Below are positions 52,792-62,563 of a stretch of DNA of 64,000 nt, piece by piece. The notes beneath the pieces are model-generated. The model did not search any database. It was not told the DNA's origin and worked only from the letters and a program-made list of their open reading frames with translations. The stretch is taken from contig JAJDCR010000141.1 of assembly GCA_029260735.1 (NCBI GenBank), forward strand, positions 92,758 to 156,757. The letters are read 5' to 3'. Each line of letters starts with the position of its first letter. Position 1 is the stretch's first letter. This DNA comes from Planctomycetota bacterium (GTDB lineage: Bacteria; Planctomycetota; Uabimicrobiia; Uabimicrobiales; Uabimicrobiaceae). The position numbers were made by a program, and so were the translations under genes.

Positions 52792-54078
52792 CTAATAAAT
52801 ACATTCCACCCCTGCTTGCTGCTCTAGCCACTTAACGTTCTTTTCATCCAAACACACCCGAATTTTTACTCGACAATCCAGATAGGTTTTCTCGATAACT
52901 CGGCCATATTTAGCAATCCAAGAAAGCAGTTTTCCATTACCTGCAGGTAAAAAAGCATCAATTTCAAGCATACCTTTCTCTAGCATAGAAATAACTTTTT
53001 CCTTAAAGAGAGGTATATTTTCGCCTGTTTTGGCCGAAATGCAAATGTGCTGAGGATACTTTTTCTGTAGGTACTTGACTTCGAGATGGTCTTTTACTTG
53101 GTCAATTTTATTAAAGACATAGAGGCAAGGATAATCAGAAGAAATACCTACTTCTTCTAAAACCTGCTCGACTATCTTAATTTGGTGCTCGGCATCAGGA
53201 TGAGAAGCATCAACAACATGAAGAAGAATATCGGCTTGGTTTGCTTCCTCTAAGGTTGCTTTGAAAGAAGCCACTAGGCGGTGGGGTAACTTGTCGATAA
53301 AACCAACAGTATCTGAAAGAAGTACCTCTCTCCCTTTGCTAATTTCCCATAGCCTCGTACGAGTGTCCAAGGTTGCAAAGAGTTTATCTTCGACCAAAAC
53401 ATCTGCTCTAGTAAGCTGATTCATCAAAGAAGATTTTCCCGCATTGGTATACCCTACTAATCCCACAGTGGAAAATTTCTCATTACGACTCCCCACTTCT
53501 CTCGCTTTTCTCTTTTGGATAGAAGACAGACTACGTTTATACTCCACGATTCTGTTTTGAATCATCTGCTTATCCATTTCAAGCTGTTTCTCCCCAGGCC
53601 CTCTAAAGCCGACCCCTCCTTGCTGCTTGTTAAGGTGAGTCCACATTCGTCTTAAGCGAGGTACAGCATACTCAAGCTGAGCCAACTCGACTTGCATTTT
53701 TGACGTTCTGGTTTGAGCGTGCAAAGCAAAGATATCTAGAATCAACTCAATCCGATCAACTACCCGAACCCCAGTAAATTCTTCTATATTTCGAGACTGG
53801 CTAGGAGTCAAAGGATCGTTAAAAACAATTAAACTAGCCGCCAGATCCGAACAAATTTCATTTAGTTCATTCAGTTTTCCTTGGCCGAAATAAGTCCCTG
53901 GATGAGGGCGCTTACGACGCTGGGTTATTCCTGTGAGAACTTCTATTCCCGAAGTTTCTGCTAAATTTCCGAGTTCAAAAAGAGTCTCACTATACAGTGA
54001 GGCTTGTTCTGGATTAATCACTCCAGCCAAGACTGCTCTTTCTCCCTCTTTTTTCCGTTCATGAATATCAAAACCCAT
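52792..54078 (-). CDS. hflX: GTPase HflX
   Basis: A ribosome-associated GTPase that rescues stalled ribosomes. The 428 residues (from ATG 54078) start with the HflX N-terminal domain (KRRPHPGTYFGQGK, GPGEKQLEMD) and then the GTPase domain with GYTNAGKSSL (G1), LSDTVGF (G3) and NKID (G4). An in-frame TTG at 54108 would add 10 residues, but GGGGG 10 bases upstream favours the ATG. It is a single gene. Confidence 0.95.
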   Translation of the reverse strand: MGFDIHERKKEGERAVLAGVINPEQASLYSETLFELGNLAETSGIEVLTGITQRRKRPHPGTYFGQGKLNELNEICSDLAASLIVFNDPLTPSQSRNIEEFTGVRVVDRIELILDIFALHAQTRTSKMQVELAQLEYAVPRLRRMWTHLNKQQGGVGFRGPGEKQLEMDKQMIQNRIVEYKRSLSSIQKRKAREVGSRNEKFSTVGLVGYTNAGKSSLMNQLTRADVLVEDKLFATLDTRTRLWEISKGREVLLSDTVGFIDKLPHRLVASFKATLEEANQADILLHVVDASHPDAEHQIKIVEQVLEEVGISSDYPCLYVFNKIDQVKDHLEVKYLQKKYPQHICISAKTGENIPLFKEKVISMLEKGMLEIDAFLPAGNGKLLSWIAKYGRVIEKTYLDCRVKIRVCLDEKNVKWLEQQAGVECIY

Positions 54079-54289
54079 ATGGTTTACGCCCCCGTTATCA
54101 AAATTCAATAAGAGCCTAATAGTAAAATTAGCTCTAAAAATAAAAAATTACTAGGTACTCTATACAACCTTATTTCAAAGAGCAGGTTCATTCAAACAAA
54201 AATAATTTTCTTTTCGTAAGGAAGTTTAGCATAATTGTAAATAAGAAAATATCATAACTTAAAACAAGTTTTCAATAAGGAATTTGTCG

Positions 54290-55036
54290 ATGAAAAATGC
54301 TGTTATACTTTTTCTTTTGGTTGGACTTTGTTCTCTTCAAGCGGAACTAAGCAAAAAGCAAAAGCGAATTTTATTACCCCACCTATACAAAATAAACGAA
54401 GCTTTCCCTGTTCTAAAAATTAGTTTGGCCGAAGCCCAAAAAAACTATGAGCAAGCGCTTCAAGAATACAATCTTCTCCAAAGTCAAATCAAAGGCAATG
54501 TTTCCATGATCGAAAAAGGAGTTTTGCAGGGAAAAATATCTTACTATGAATATCGCATAGACCAATACAACGAAGAAATCAGAGAAACCGAAATCACTCT
54601 TTATACCTACCTAGGAATTCTAGATGCTTTTGATATGCAAGATCGCGACGAAGAACTCAGAGCCCAAGCTCAAAAGTTTCTGCCTCGGCTAAAAAACCAA
54701 AGAAAGATTTTTGCCAAAAAAAAGCGAAAAGCTCTCCAAAGAGAAGAAAAGGCCCAGTTTCATCTTAGTCAAATACCTCTAGAGGAAAAAAAAGTCGAAA
54801 AAAAATTAGAGCAAGTAAAAAAACAACTAGCCCCTCTAGAGTATAAAAAAACTTGGACAAATTTACAAGAGCGCGTTGAGTTAAACTCCCAAATAGCTTA
54901 CCACAATAGCTGGCTAGTCAAGCTCCAAGGAGAAAAACTATTCCAAGAAAAGAATATCCAAGATGCCAAAGACGAGCAAAAAGCTTTAAAGATCCAAATC
55001 ACCGAACTAGACGTTGCCATTGAGAACTTAGAGTGA
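54290..55036 (+). CDS. exported coiled-coil protein of unknown function
   Basis: From ATG 54290 (AAGGAA upstream) the product is 248 residues. A signal peptide ending near LQA is followed almost entirely by Lys/Glu/Gln-rich helices, predicted coiled coil or helical bundle. No motif is recognised. It stands alone between hflX and a convergent glycosyltransferase. A structural envelope role is possible. Confidence 0.75.
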   Translation: MKNAVILFLLVGLCSLQAELSKKQKRILLPHLYKINEAFPVLKISLAEAQKNYEQALQEYNLLQSQIKGNVSMIEKGVLQGKISYYEYRIDQYNEEIRETEITLYTYLGILDAFDMQDRDEELRAQAQKFLPRLKNQRKIFAKKKRKALQREEKAQFHLSQIPLEEKKVEKKLEQVKKQLAPLEYKKTWTNLQERVELNSQIAYHNSWLVKLQGEKLFQEKNIQDAKDEQKALKIQITELDVAIENLE

Positions 55037-55116
55037 AATATAGTATCAAGTATAGTGAGCCAAAGCGAACTTCTCTCCTGGGATCACCCACAAGCCCAAA
55101 AACAGTATTTGTACGT

Positions 55117-56718
55117 TTACTCCTTAGGAACATAATAGGTAATAACAATATCCCCTAAAAGACCAGGAAATCTTTTCTCGCTTTGCCTTTTATATATATC
55201 TAAGCACCAACTATGCATCCGAGGTTCGGGAGGAGCGACAGAACAATTTTCAATTTCGACAAGCCAAAAGCCTTTCTCTTGAGTAGCTCGAAGATCTGTT
55301 CTTTGCAAATAAAGGGAGTCAGGAGGGTAGTTGAATGGAATATACCCTCCTCTTGAATCATAGGTGTAGCGAAAGAGGAAGTTTTTGTGCCGAGGCTTTC
55401 CGGCTTGGGCATCAAGAAGAGCATGTTTTTGGTAGTAGTAAAGGAAAGGCGCTCTCAAATACAAAGGGTTCAGACAAACAACATCGGCTCGGCGAATATC
55501 CCTTGCCGAAGGAATGTTTTCGTATAAATAGAGGGAAGCTTTTTCCCATGCTTGTTTCTCTTGAGGATAATAAAAACAAAAAGAATAGATATTGCTGCCA
55601 ACTAAAAAGAGAAAGAGAAAAATTGTGCAAGGAAAGCGGGTATCGATAAGAAAAGCCAGAAGAATCCAAATAGCGGGCAATAAAAAAATAACATGTTTGG
55701 CTTGAAAGATATGTCCTTTAAAAGGAAAAATCAGAAGAATAGCAAAAACCGCTCCTAAAACTCCCCAAGTGAGTCCAACCCAAACTCTTTCTTTTTTGAA
55801 ACGCCCAGCCAGCCAAACACTCTGCCCAAACAACCAGAAACAAAGTAAGATTGTCCACCCTGTTTGCTGAGCAGATTTTTCTCCTAGAGCAAGATCCCCC
55901 AAAGCCTGGAAAATTTTTCCTAAGGAAATTTCTCCCCTTGTCTCCAAAGACGCCCCTTGCTGAGAAAAAAGAGCAAACTTACTTGGCAAAGCAAGCAGAG
56001 CCCAGGGAAGAAAAAGAAGTAAGGCTAAGGCTTGCCCCATAAACCACTCTTTAAACAACGTCCGAAGGTCTTGTTTTTTTCGAGCCCAAAGACAAATTCC
56101 TACTCCATAAACTAGACAGAGAAAACCTAGATAATAGTAAGTATATAAGGATAGCAAAGTAAATAAGAAATATCCTCGGGAATATCTATGAGATCTTGCC
56201 TGGACCATTCCCACAAGACAGTAGGTTAAGCCTGCCGCAAGACATAGAGCTAAACTATAGTGCCTAGCGTCCCTTGCATACTGAAGAGCAAAAGATGAGG
56301 TCGCAGCAAGGAATGTTCCAAAAAAAGCTTTGCGAGGACATAATAAAGACAAAGTTTGGTATAGCATAAAAATGGTGACTAAGAAAAAAATGACCGAAGG
56401 AAAGCGCAAGGAACCTTCATTAGTCAAAAAATTAGCAGGAGCAAAACTTCTCCAAATTTTTAGTACGCTGTAGTAAAGAGGAGGATGACTGTCGTTTTGA
56501 GCAACTGTTTTGGCTAATTCCTCCCAAGGTGGAGAGCTCCGAATAATGCTATAGCATTCATCTAGCCAAAGAGATTTTTGTCCCAGAGAAATCCCAGATA
56601 AAGTACAGGCCAGCAAAATAAGAAAAAACAGCAGTCTGTAAGACTTGCACTTTTCCAATAAACTAGAAGAAACTTGTGAAGATGTTGTTTCTTGAAACGT
56701 TTCCGGGTTTAGATTCAT
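55117..56718 (-). CDS. GT39/ArnT-like membrane glycosyltransferase
   Basis: The 533 residues hold about 10-12 membrane helices. The first periplasmic loop has SLWLDECYSIIRSSPPW and NDSHPPLYYSVLKIW, the Asp-Glu and His-Pro-Pro signature of dolichyl-/undecaprenyl-phosphate-sugar transferases (GT39/GT83 and relatives). A C-terminal soluble domain of about 140 residues follows. Likely transfers a sugar from a lipid carrier to a protein or lipid outside the inner membrane. Single gene. Confidence 0.85.
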   Translation of the reverse strand: MNLNPETFQETTSSQVSSSLLEKCKSYRLLFFLILLACTLSGISLGQKSLWLDECYSIIRSSPPWEELAKTVAQNDSHPPLYYSVLKIWRSFAPANFLTNEGSLRFPSVIFFLVTIFMLYQTLSLLCPRKAFFGTFLAATSSFALQYARDARHYSLALCLAAGLTYCLVGMVQARSHRYSRGYFLFTLLSLYTYYYLGFLCLVYGVGICLWARKKQDLRTLFKEWFMGQALALLLFLPWALLALPSKFALFSQQGASLETRGEISLGKIFQALGDLALGEKSAQQTGWTILLCFWLFGQSVWLAGRFKKERVWVGLTWGVLGAVFAILLIFPFKGHIFQAKHVIFLLPAIWILLAFLIDTRFPCTIFLFLFLVGSNIYSFCFYYPQEKQAWEKASLYLYENIPSARDIRRADVVCLNPLYLRAPFLYYYQKHALLDAQAGKPRHKNFLFRYTYDSRGGYIPFNYPPDSLYLQRTDLRATQEKGFWLVEIENCSVAPPEPRMHSWCLDIYKRQSEKRFPGLLGDIVITYYVPKE

Positions 56719-56823
56719 AATTTTGTTTGCTCAAAAAAGATTAATGATTTATGATAACAAATAAACTAGCTTGTCCAGAAGAATTTAGAAAATTTAGAAA
56801 ACTTAGCAACAATGGGAACTCTC

Positions 56824-57972
56824 ATGAAATACGTTATGCCCCAACAGTTTAAAAACTTCACCTGCAAACAACTTGGAAATTGCTGCCGAGGATGGAAAAT
56901 AGAAGTTACACCGAAAGAGTTCAAAAGTATTTTACAGAATTTGCAAACTATCCCTCAAGAGAAAAGACCAAAAAATTCTGGTTTTCACATTCTACGAGAA
57001 GACGACAAAGAGATTAAATCAGTCTATACAAAAACAAAAGACGACCACTGTTCTTTTCTCGTCAACGACCGCTGCTTTCTTCATGAGAAATTTGGAGCCC
57101 AAGGAAAACCCGTTGTCTGTCAATCTTTTCCTTTTTACGCCATTCAAACTCCAAAGTTCGTCTATGTGTCATTATCCTTCGCCTGCCCTTGTGGCTGGGA
57201 TCTCCTTCTCCTCGAAGAATCTCCCAAGTTCGTTAAACCAAATGCTAACTTGGGACAAGAAATAACTCTAAAAGGGGATTACAGTGAATTAAAGTTAGTT
57301 CCTTTAAATGAAACCCGCAAGATGTCTTGGAAGAGTTTCCAATTTCTCCAACAAAGCTACAACACGATCCCCAATGATCACCTTTTATCCTACGTCGACT
57401 ATATTTGGGAGCAACTTTCACGAAGCACTTCCCAGCAAATCGAAAGAGAAGAGTTAAAGTCACTCTCCGCATGTTTTCTCTCCCCTCCCCCCAATAAAGC
57501 TCTCGCGGAAAAACACTTACTCGACCTAGCTCCCTTTCTTCTAAGATATGAAGAGCAAGACGACAAAAAAACCTACCCTTCCCTAGCTCCTTTTCTAAAA
57601 AAAATAGGGCTAGACTTAGAAAACATTACGGAGGAAACCGCCCAGTCTTATCGAGAACTTTACCAAGAGAAACTATCTTCCTCCTCCTCTGATATTACTC
57701 TTGTTCTACAAAACTACCTGAGACACTTTCTTTTCATCCAAGATAGTTATTTTCGCAATGGACTTCTTCCCACTCTAAGCTTATCTGGGATTATGCTTGG
57801 ACTAGTTCAGTTTTTGACCCTAGCCAGCACCTTTTCTCGCAAAGAACCTCCCACAACACAGGATATCTTAAACTCCATTTATCTCCTAGAAAAGATTTTT
57901 TTCCATTCAAAATCGCTTTCGGAAGTGAAAGCCTTGGCTTCTTCTCCCGGCGAAGGGGCTCTTTTAGGTTGA
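56824..57972 (+). CDS. YkgJ/FliB-like cysteine-cluster protein
   Basis: About 382 residues (ATG 56824; GGGA lies 6 bases upstream; ATG 56812 possible). The N-terminal third has FTCKQLGNCCRGWKI, CSFLVNDRCFLH, VVCQSFPF and CPCGWD, an 8-cysteine pattern like the YkgJ zinc/iron-chelate domain and the start of FliB lysine N-methylases. The rest is helical and not recognised. It may bind an Fe-S cluster. Divergent from the GT39 gene. Confidence 0.75.
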   Translation: MKYVMPQQFKNFTCKQLGNCCRGWKIEVTPKEFKSILQNLQTIPQEKRPKNSGFHILREDDKEIKSVYTKTKDDHCSFLVNDRCFLHEKFGAQGKPVVCQSFPFYAIQTPKFVYVSLSFACPCGWDLLLLEESPKFVKPNANLGQEITLKGDYSELKLVPLNETRKMSWKSFQFLQQSYNTIPNDHLLSYVDYIWEQLSRSTSQQIEREELKSLSACFLSPPPNKALAEKHLLDLAPFLLRYEEQDDKKTYPSLAPFLKKIGLDLENITEETAQSYRELYQEKLSSSSSDITLVLQNYLRHFLFIQDSYFRNGLLPTLSLSGIMLGLVQFLTLASTFSRKEPPTTQDILNSIYLLEKIFFHSKSLSEVKALASSPGEGALLG

Positions 57973-58005
57973 TATAGAAAGATAAGCTGCCATAATTATA
58001 TCCAC

Positions 58006-58992
58006 TTACGTAAGATCTTTCTGATATTCGACCAACTTTCGATATAGAGTAGAGACCGCAACTCCCAGCAGTTTCGCAGCTTTTTCTTTGTTGTTGTTTG
58101 CCCGCTTCATGACATAAAGTATGTGTTTTTTTTCGGTGTTGGCAAGGTTTAAGCTGGGGGCAACGTCTTTGGTCATCCACATAGGTAAATGCCCAGGAGT
58201 GATTTCTTCTCCTCCCATAGCCGTAAAAATGGCTCTTTTCATGACGAATTTTAGCTCTCTGATATTACCAGGCCACCGATACTGCTTCAAGTAGTCTAGA
58301 GTGTCGTCGCGCATGAGAAGCTCTTTGGAGTGGTACTTTTTAACTTCTTGGCAGTAAATATCACCAAAATAATGGATGAGATTTTCTAAATCTTCTAGTC
58401 TTTCTCGAAGAGGAGGTATTTCCAAGCAAAGAGAAAGCCGATAAAACAAGTCGTTGCGAAAAATTTCTGGATCTTGAAGCTGCTCTAGGCTTTTGTTTGT
58501 CGCAGTGATAATGTGTATGTCAGAATGGGTTACTTCTTGGCTTCCCACCGCATAGAATCGCTTTTGTTCGACTAAACGCAAAAGCTTAGCTTGTAGTTGT
58601 AGAGAAATTTCCCCGATTTCATCTAGGAATAGAGTTCCCCCTTCCGCTTGTTTGGCTAAACCGATTTTCTTGTGAGATGCTCCGGTGAAAGCTCCTTTCT
58701 CATGACCAAAGATTTCGCTTTCGAAGAGACTTTCTGGAATTCCAGAACAAGTGACTTCATGAAATCCATTCAGTTTTCTGTGGTTATGAATGGCCTGAGC
58801 AAGCATATTTTTCCCCACTCCCGTTTCTCCTATAATCAAAATAGGATCAGGGAGAAAAGACCATTTTTCTCCCATTTCTAAGACATCTTTCATTCTTAAA
58901 TCTTGGGTATTTTCTCGGAGAGTTTCAAAAGTAACTTCTTCGTTTAGATATAGCTTAGAGAGAGTGCTATTTATTTTTTTTGTTTCTTTCAT
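58006..58992 (-). CDS. sigma-54-dependent transcriptional activator without receiver
   Basis: The 328 residues are almost only the AAA+ and DNA-binding parts. GETGVGKNML (Walker A), GAFTGA (sigma-54 contact), GTLFLDEIGE (Walker B) and RWPGNIREL are present. A Fis-type helix-turn-helix ends the protein (NNKEKAAKLLGVAVSTLYRKL). The N-terminal regulatory domain is reduced to about 45 residues without receiver or GAF. It overlaps the upstream kinase gene by 26 bases, so the kinase may provide regulation. Confidence 0.93.
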   Translation of the reverse strand: MKETKKINSTLSKLYLNEEVTFETLRENTQDLRMKDVLEMGEKWSFLPDPILIIGETGVGKNMLAQAIHNHRKLNGFHEVTCSGIPESLFESEIFGHEKGAFTGASHKKIGLAKQAEGGTLFLDEIGEISLQLQAKLLRLVEQKRFYAVGSQEVTHSDIHIITATNKSLEQLQDPEIFRNDLFYRLSLCLEIPPLRERLEDLENLIHYFGDIYCQEVKKYHSKELLMRDDTLDYLKQYRWPGNIRELKFVMKRAIFTAMGGEEITPGHLPMWMTKDVAPSLNLANTEKKHILYVMKRANNNKEKAAKLLGVAVSTLYRKLVEYQKDLT

Positions 58993-61900
58993 TTTTCTTT
59001 TCCAAGTCTTGGAGGAGTTTTTGAAAACTCGTTCTTTTTTTCAAAATCTGCAATTTTGGATCTTTATCGAGTAGGGAAATATTATCAAAGCCGTTTTCGA
59101 TAGCCTTCGAGAGAGAATGGATACCGGCTTCTATTTTTCCTTGTTCGACATAACTTTTCGCTTGTTGGTAGAAACAATAGCAAAGTTCTTCTTGAAAGGC
59201 TGGATATTTCTCTATATTTAGGAACTTCTTCCAATCCTCTAAAGCTTTTTCATACTCTTTTAGTTGATAGTAAGCATAACCTCTGTTGATATGCGCGAGA
59301 AGGAAATTAGGGCGTAGCTCGATGGCCTTGTCGAAATACTCTATCGCAAAAGAGTATTTTCCTAAATAAGAGAAGAGTGTTGCTAGATTACTGTAGGCAT
59401 TTGGATATAGAGGATCTAGTTTGATCGCTTCTAGAAAATCTGCTTGAGCATGAGAAAATAATTTCTGGTAAAAGTAAACGCTGCCTCTTTCATCAAAGAA
59501 CATCGCGGAAAAAGGGTCAAGTTCGATCGCTTTAGTGTATTGAGATAAAGCTTTGTCATATTCCTTCCCTTTTTCATAGCAATAGCCTAAGTTATAGTGG
59601 ATATCAGAGTTTTTCGGATCTAACTGGAGGGCTTTGACATAAAGCTCCTGAGCTTGGGAGCTTTTTCCTAAGTTATCAAAAGTGTTCGCTAAGCTAGTGT
59701 AAGCCTCGACTAGCTCAGAGTCTAGCTCTAGAGCTTTTTCAAAACTTTTTATGGCTAGACGATATTTTTTTTGCTCTTGGAAAATAGAGCCTTTGACATG
59801 ATAAGCTAAAGCTATGGTCGGATCTTTCTTAAGAACGTATTCTATATCAGATAAAGCTAGGGAATATTTTTTTTGTTTTAGGTGAACCAAGCTTCGATTG
59901 ATGTAGGCAGGGAGGTAGCCTCGAAATTGATTTGTAACGAAGTACAAGTCCTCCATGGCCTCATCGTACTGTCCTCGTTGAGTATAAAGAGAGCCTCTGT
60001 TGCTATATGCCTTATAGTACTTTGGATTTAAATGGATCGCTTTTCCAAAATCAGCAAGAGCTTTGTTGTACTCTTTTCCCTTTAGATAAGAAACTGCGCG
60101 GTTATTGAAAAAAGACGGATTTCGGGGGGAAAGCTCTATCGCCTTTTGGAAATCTTGCCTTGATCTTGGCCAAAGCTTTAGATCTTGGTATACAAGGCCT
60201 CGACTATTGTAGAGATTTTGCGAGTTTGGATTTAGAGCAATCGCTTGGTCGAGATATTGAAGAGCAAGGTTATATTCTTTGAGTTTTCGAAATAAGATAG
60301 CTAAATGTAAGTAAGCTGCTATGTAGTGTTTGTCTAAGGATAGAGCTTTTTCGTACTCTTGCCGGGCTTGTTTGTATTGTTCTAGATAGTAAAAACAAGA
60401 GCCTCGGTTATGGTGCAGTTCAGGTTTTTTTTGCAAAGCCAGACAAGTATTAGTTGCTAGTAGAGTGGCTTTGTAATCACTCTTGTTGAAAAGTTCGATA
60501 CTATGAACATAATGCCCCCAATAGAAATGAGGGTTTTCGTAGGTGAAGTCAGATATTTTTTGCCAGTTTTGGGTCGCAAAATAGAAAGCCACGGCTTGAT
60601 GAGGTTGTTTGAAATTGGCAGGAATTTTTTGATCCATCTGAGAAAAGAGGGTGGCCGCTTCTTGATGAGAGACAAGAACTCCTCGAAATTTTTTGGAAAG
60701 AAGAAGAAGCGAGTTTAATTCTTCTTTGGCTTTAGAAAAATCTGTTTTTTTTAGGTAGTTTTGTATACGAAGGTCTGTAGAAAAACTAGCTGTTTTCATT
60801 TTTTTTAGTCGCTGTAACATTTCTGAGCCCAAACGGATCATGTGCTCTGTTTTGTTTTCTTGGGTTTCCGATTTTATATACTGCCGAAAAAAAGCAAAGC
60901 GAATTTTTTCCATATCCGTGGCAAATTTTAAGTAGTTCTCCATAAACTCTTCGTTGTAGTAAGCATACTTAACTAAAGGAAAGTTGCGTCCCAAAAAAGA
61001 GAAGAGATCCTGAACATCTCTATAGTTCTTTTTCGCTGCTAGGAGTTGGTCGTTCTGGAAATTATAAAAACATTCGTAATAAATACGGCTGTATTGGACC
61101 GAGAAAAAACTAAACGCTAAAAGCAAGAAAGCAAAAAGACTAATGGATACAGAAAATAATTTTGGATGATGACTTATATTGCGGCGTAGTTTTGTATACC
61201 AAGGCTGTCGGAAGGCAGCTCCATCTTTTTCGCTTAAATAACTTTGAATATCACTGATTAATTCATGGACAGAGGAGTATCGTTTCTCTGCTTGAGGGTG
61301 GGTTGCTACTTGGATAATGGCATGCAATGGTCGAGAGAGTTTTCCTGATGGAATTTGCAGTGCGTCTTTTTCCCAGCAAAGATCTTTGTTTCTTCTTACG
61401 CTAGGGGGTTGTCCTGTAAGTAGGCTAAATAGAATGGCTCCCAAAGCATAGATATCACAAGCCTTTTGATAGTATTGAGGATCGCCCGTTAGTTGTTCTG
61501 GGGGCATATAGGCAATTGTTCCGATAACCGCTCCTTTAACAAACTTGTGGCATCTTTCGGCATAGAAAGTAGCCACTCCCCAATCACTAACGATAACTTC
61601 TCCATGTTCTCCCAAAAGAATGTTCTCCGGTTTTAAATCCAAATGAATGATATTTTGGCTATGGCTAAAATCAATGGCATGACAAACTTGAAGAAAGGTA
61701 CTTAATATCTCCACTTCGTTTTTAGAGCTAATCGACATCAAGTTCTTTTTGGGCTCTAGCTTTTTCATGGCAAAAAAAGCTTCTCCATGAGAGTTTTTCC
61801 CAAAATCGTATATCGGTAGAATATTCGGATGCTCTAAAAAAGCAGTGATTTTAGCCTCCGCTTCAATCAAACTATTTTGTCGTTTATCAAGGGGAATTTT

Positions 61901-62341
61901 AATCGCTACCGAACGCTGCAAATGATTATCATAAAACTCCAGGACTTCTGCATTTCCTCCTTTACCCAGCTCCTTTTTGTAAGAAAACCGTTTCCCATAA
62001 TCGGCTACTTTTACAGAAGAAGCGTGGCATTTTATAGCACCGCCATACCTAAACTCCTGAATATCAAAAGTCTTTTGTCGGAAAACTAAGAGGTCTTGGC
62101 ACTCTTCTTGGCTACAGCAATAAGAGCTTGTCGACTGTTGGGGCTGGAATTCAGTTGTGATATAAAAGTAGCGGCAAGAGATACAACAAAAAACCGTTAT
62201 CTCATGGTAAATAGATAAGCTCCGAAGCTCTTCTTCTCTCAAAGTACCTTTAGGGGAGAGTAAATTCCTCGTATAACAATAAGGACAACCGAGCTTGTTT
62301 TTCAAATAAGCACTGGTGCATTGATGGCATTTTAGCTTCAA
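58967..62341 (-). CDS. Ser/Thr protein kinase with zinc-ribbon-like N-terminus, membrane helix and TPR tail
   Basis: The 1124-residue protein begins with a Cys-rich region (CHQC, CPYCY, then CCISC and CCSQEEC) that may bind zinc. The kinase domain has GKGGNAEVLEF, VAIKIPLD, HLDLKPENILL (His about 233), SDWGVAT (DWG for DFG) and GTIAYMPPEQ. A membrane helix lies at about 393-418. A helical stretch and about 12 TPR repeats follow (for example NPKYYKAYSNRGSLY). The start is TTG 62341 with GGAAGG 5 bases upstream; no ATG is near. It is probably translationally coupled to the sigma-54 activator. Confidence 0.92.
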   Translation of the reverse strand: MKLKCHQCTSAYLKNKLGCPYCYTRNLLSPKGTLREEELRSLSIYHEITVFCCISCRYFYITTEFQPQQSTSSYCCSQEECQDLLVFRQKTFDIQEFRYGGAIKCHASSVKVADYGKRFSYKKELGKGGNAEVLEFYDNHLQRSVAIKIPLDKRQNSLIEAEAKITAFLEHPNILPIYDFGKNSHGEAFFAMKKLEPKKNLMSISSKNEVEILSTFLQVCHAIDFSHSQNIIHLDLKPENILLGEHGEVIVSDWGVATFYAERCHKFVKGAVIGTIAYMPPEQLTGDPQYYQKACDIYALGAILFSLLTGQPPSVRRNKDLCWEKDALQIPSGKLSRPLHAIIQVATHPQAEKRYSSVHELISDIQSYLSEKDGAAFRQPWYTKLRRNISHHPKLFSVSISLFAFLLLAFSFFSVQYSRIYYECFYNFQNDQLLAAKKNYRDVQDLFSFLGRNFPLVKYAYYNEEFMENYLKFATDMEKIRFAFFRQYIKSETQENKTEHMIRLGSEMLQRLKKMKTASFSTDLRIQNYLKKTDFSKAKEELNSLLLLSKKFRGVLVSHQEAATLFSQMDQKIPANFKQPHQAVAFYFATQNWQKISDFTYENPHFYWGHYVHSIELFNKSDYKATLLATNTCLALQKKPELHHNRGSCFYYLEQYKQARQEYEKALSLDKHYIAAYLHLAILFRKLKEYNLALQYLDQAIALNPNSQNLYNSRGLVYQDLKLWPRSRQDFQKAIELSPRNPSFFNNRAVSYLKGKEYNKALADFGKAIHLNPKYYKAYSNRGSLYTQRGQYDEAMEDLYFVTNQFRGYLPAYINRSLVHLKQKKYSLALSDIEYVLKKDPTIALAYHVKGSIFQEQKKYRLAIKSFEKALELDSELVEAYTSLANTFDNLGKSSQAQELYVKALQLDPKNSDIHYNLGYCYEKGKEYDKALSQYTKAIELDPFSAMFFDERGSVYFYQKLFSHAQADFLEAIKLDPLYPNAYSNLATLFSYLGKYSFAIEYFDKAIELRPNFLLAHINRGYAYYQLKEYEKALEDWKKFLNIEKYPAFQEELCYCFYQQAKSYVEQGKIEAGIHSLSKAIENGFDNISLLDKDPKLQILKKRTSFQKLLQDLEKKNERNKKNK

Positions 62342-62563
62342 AGGAACCTTCCGTTTTGCAAAATGAAAATAACTTTTCTTAAAATAAAAGGGTTAGTTTA
62401 CTCGTAACAAATATCAATTTGCGATAAGTTCTTTCTGTAAAACATATTAAAGTTTCCTAGAATCATTGGCACTGTTTTCGCTTTAGCAAAAGCTACTAAT
62501 GCTAACTAGGATCGCAAACACTAAATCCTAATCTTTAATATATTTTTCAAAAGGAGCTTTGCA

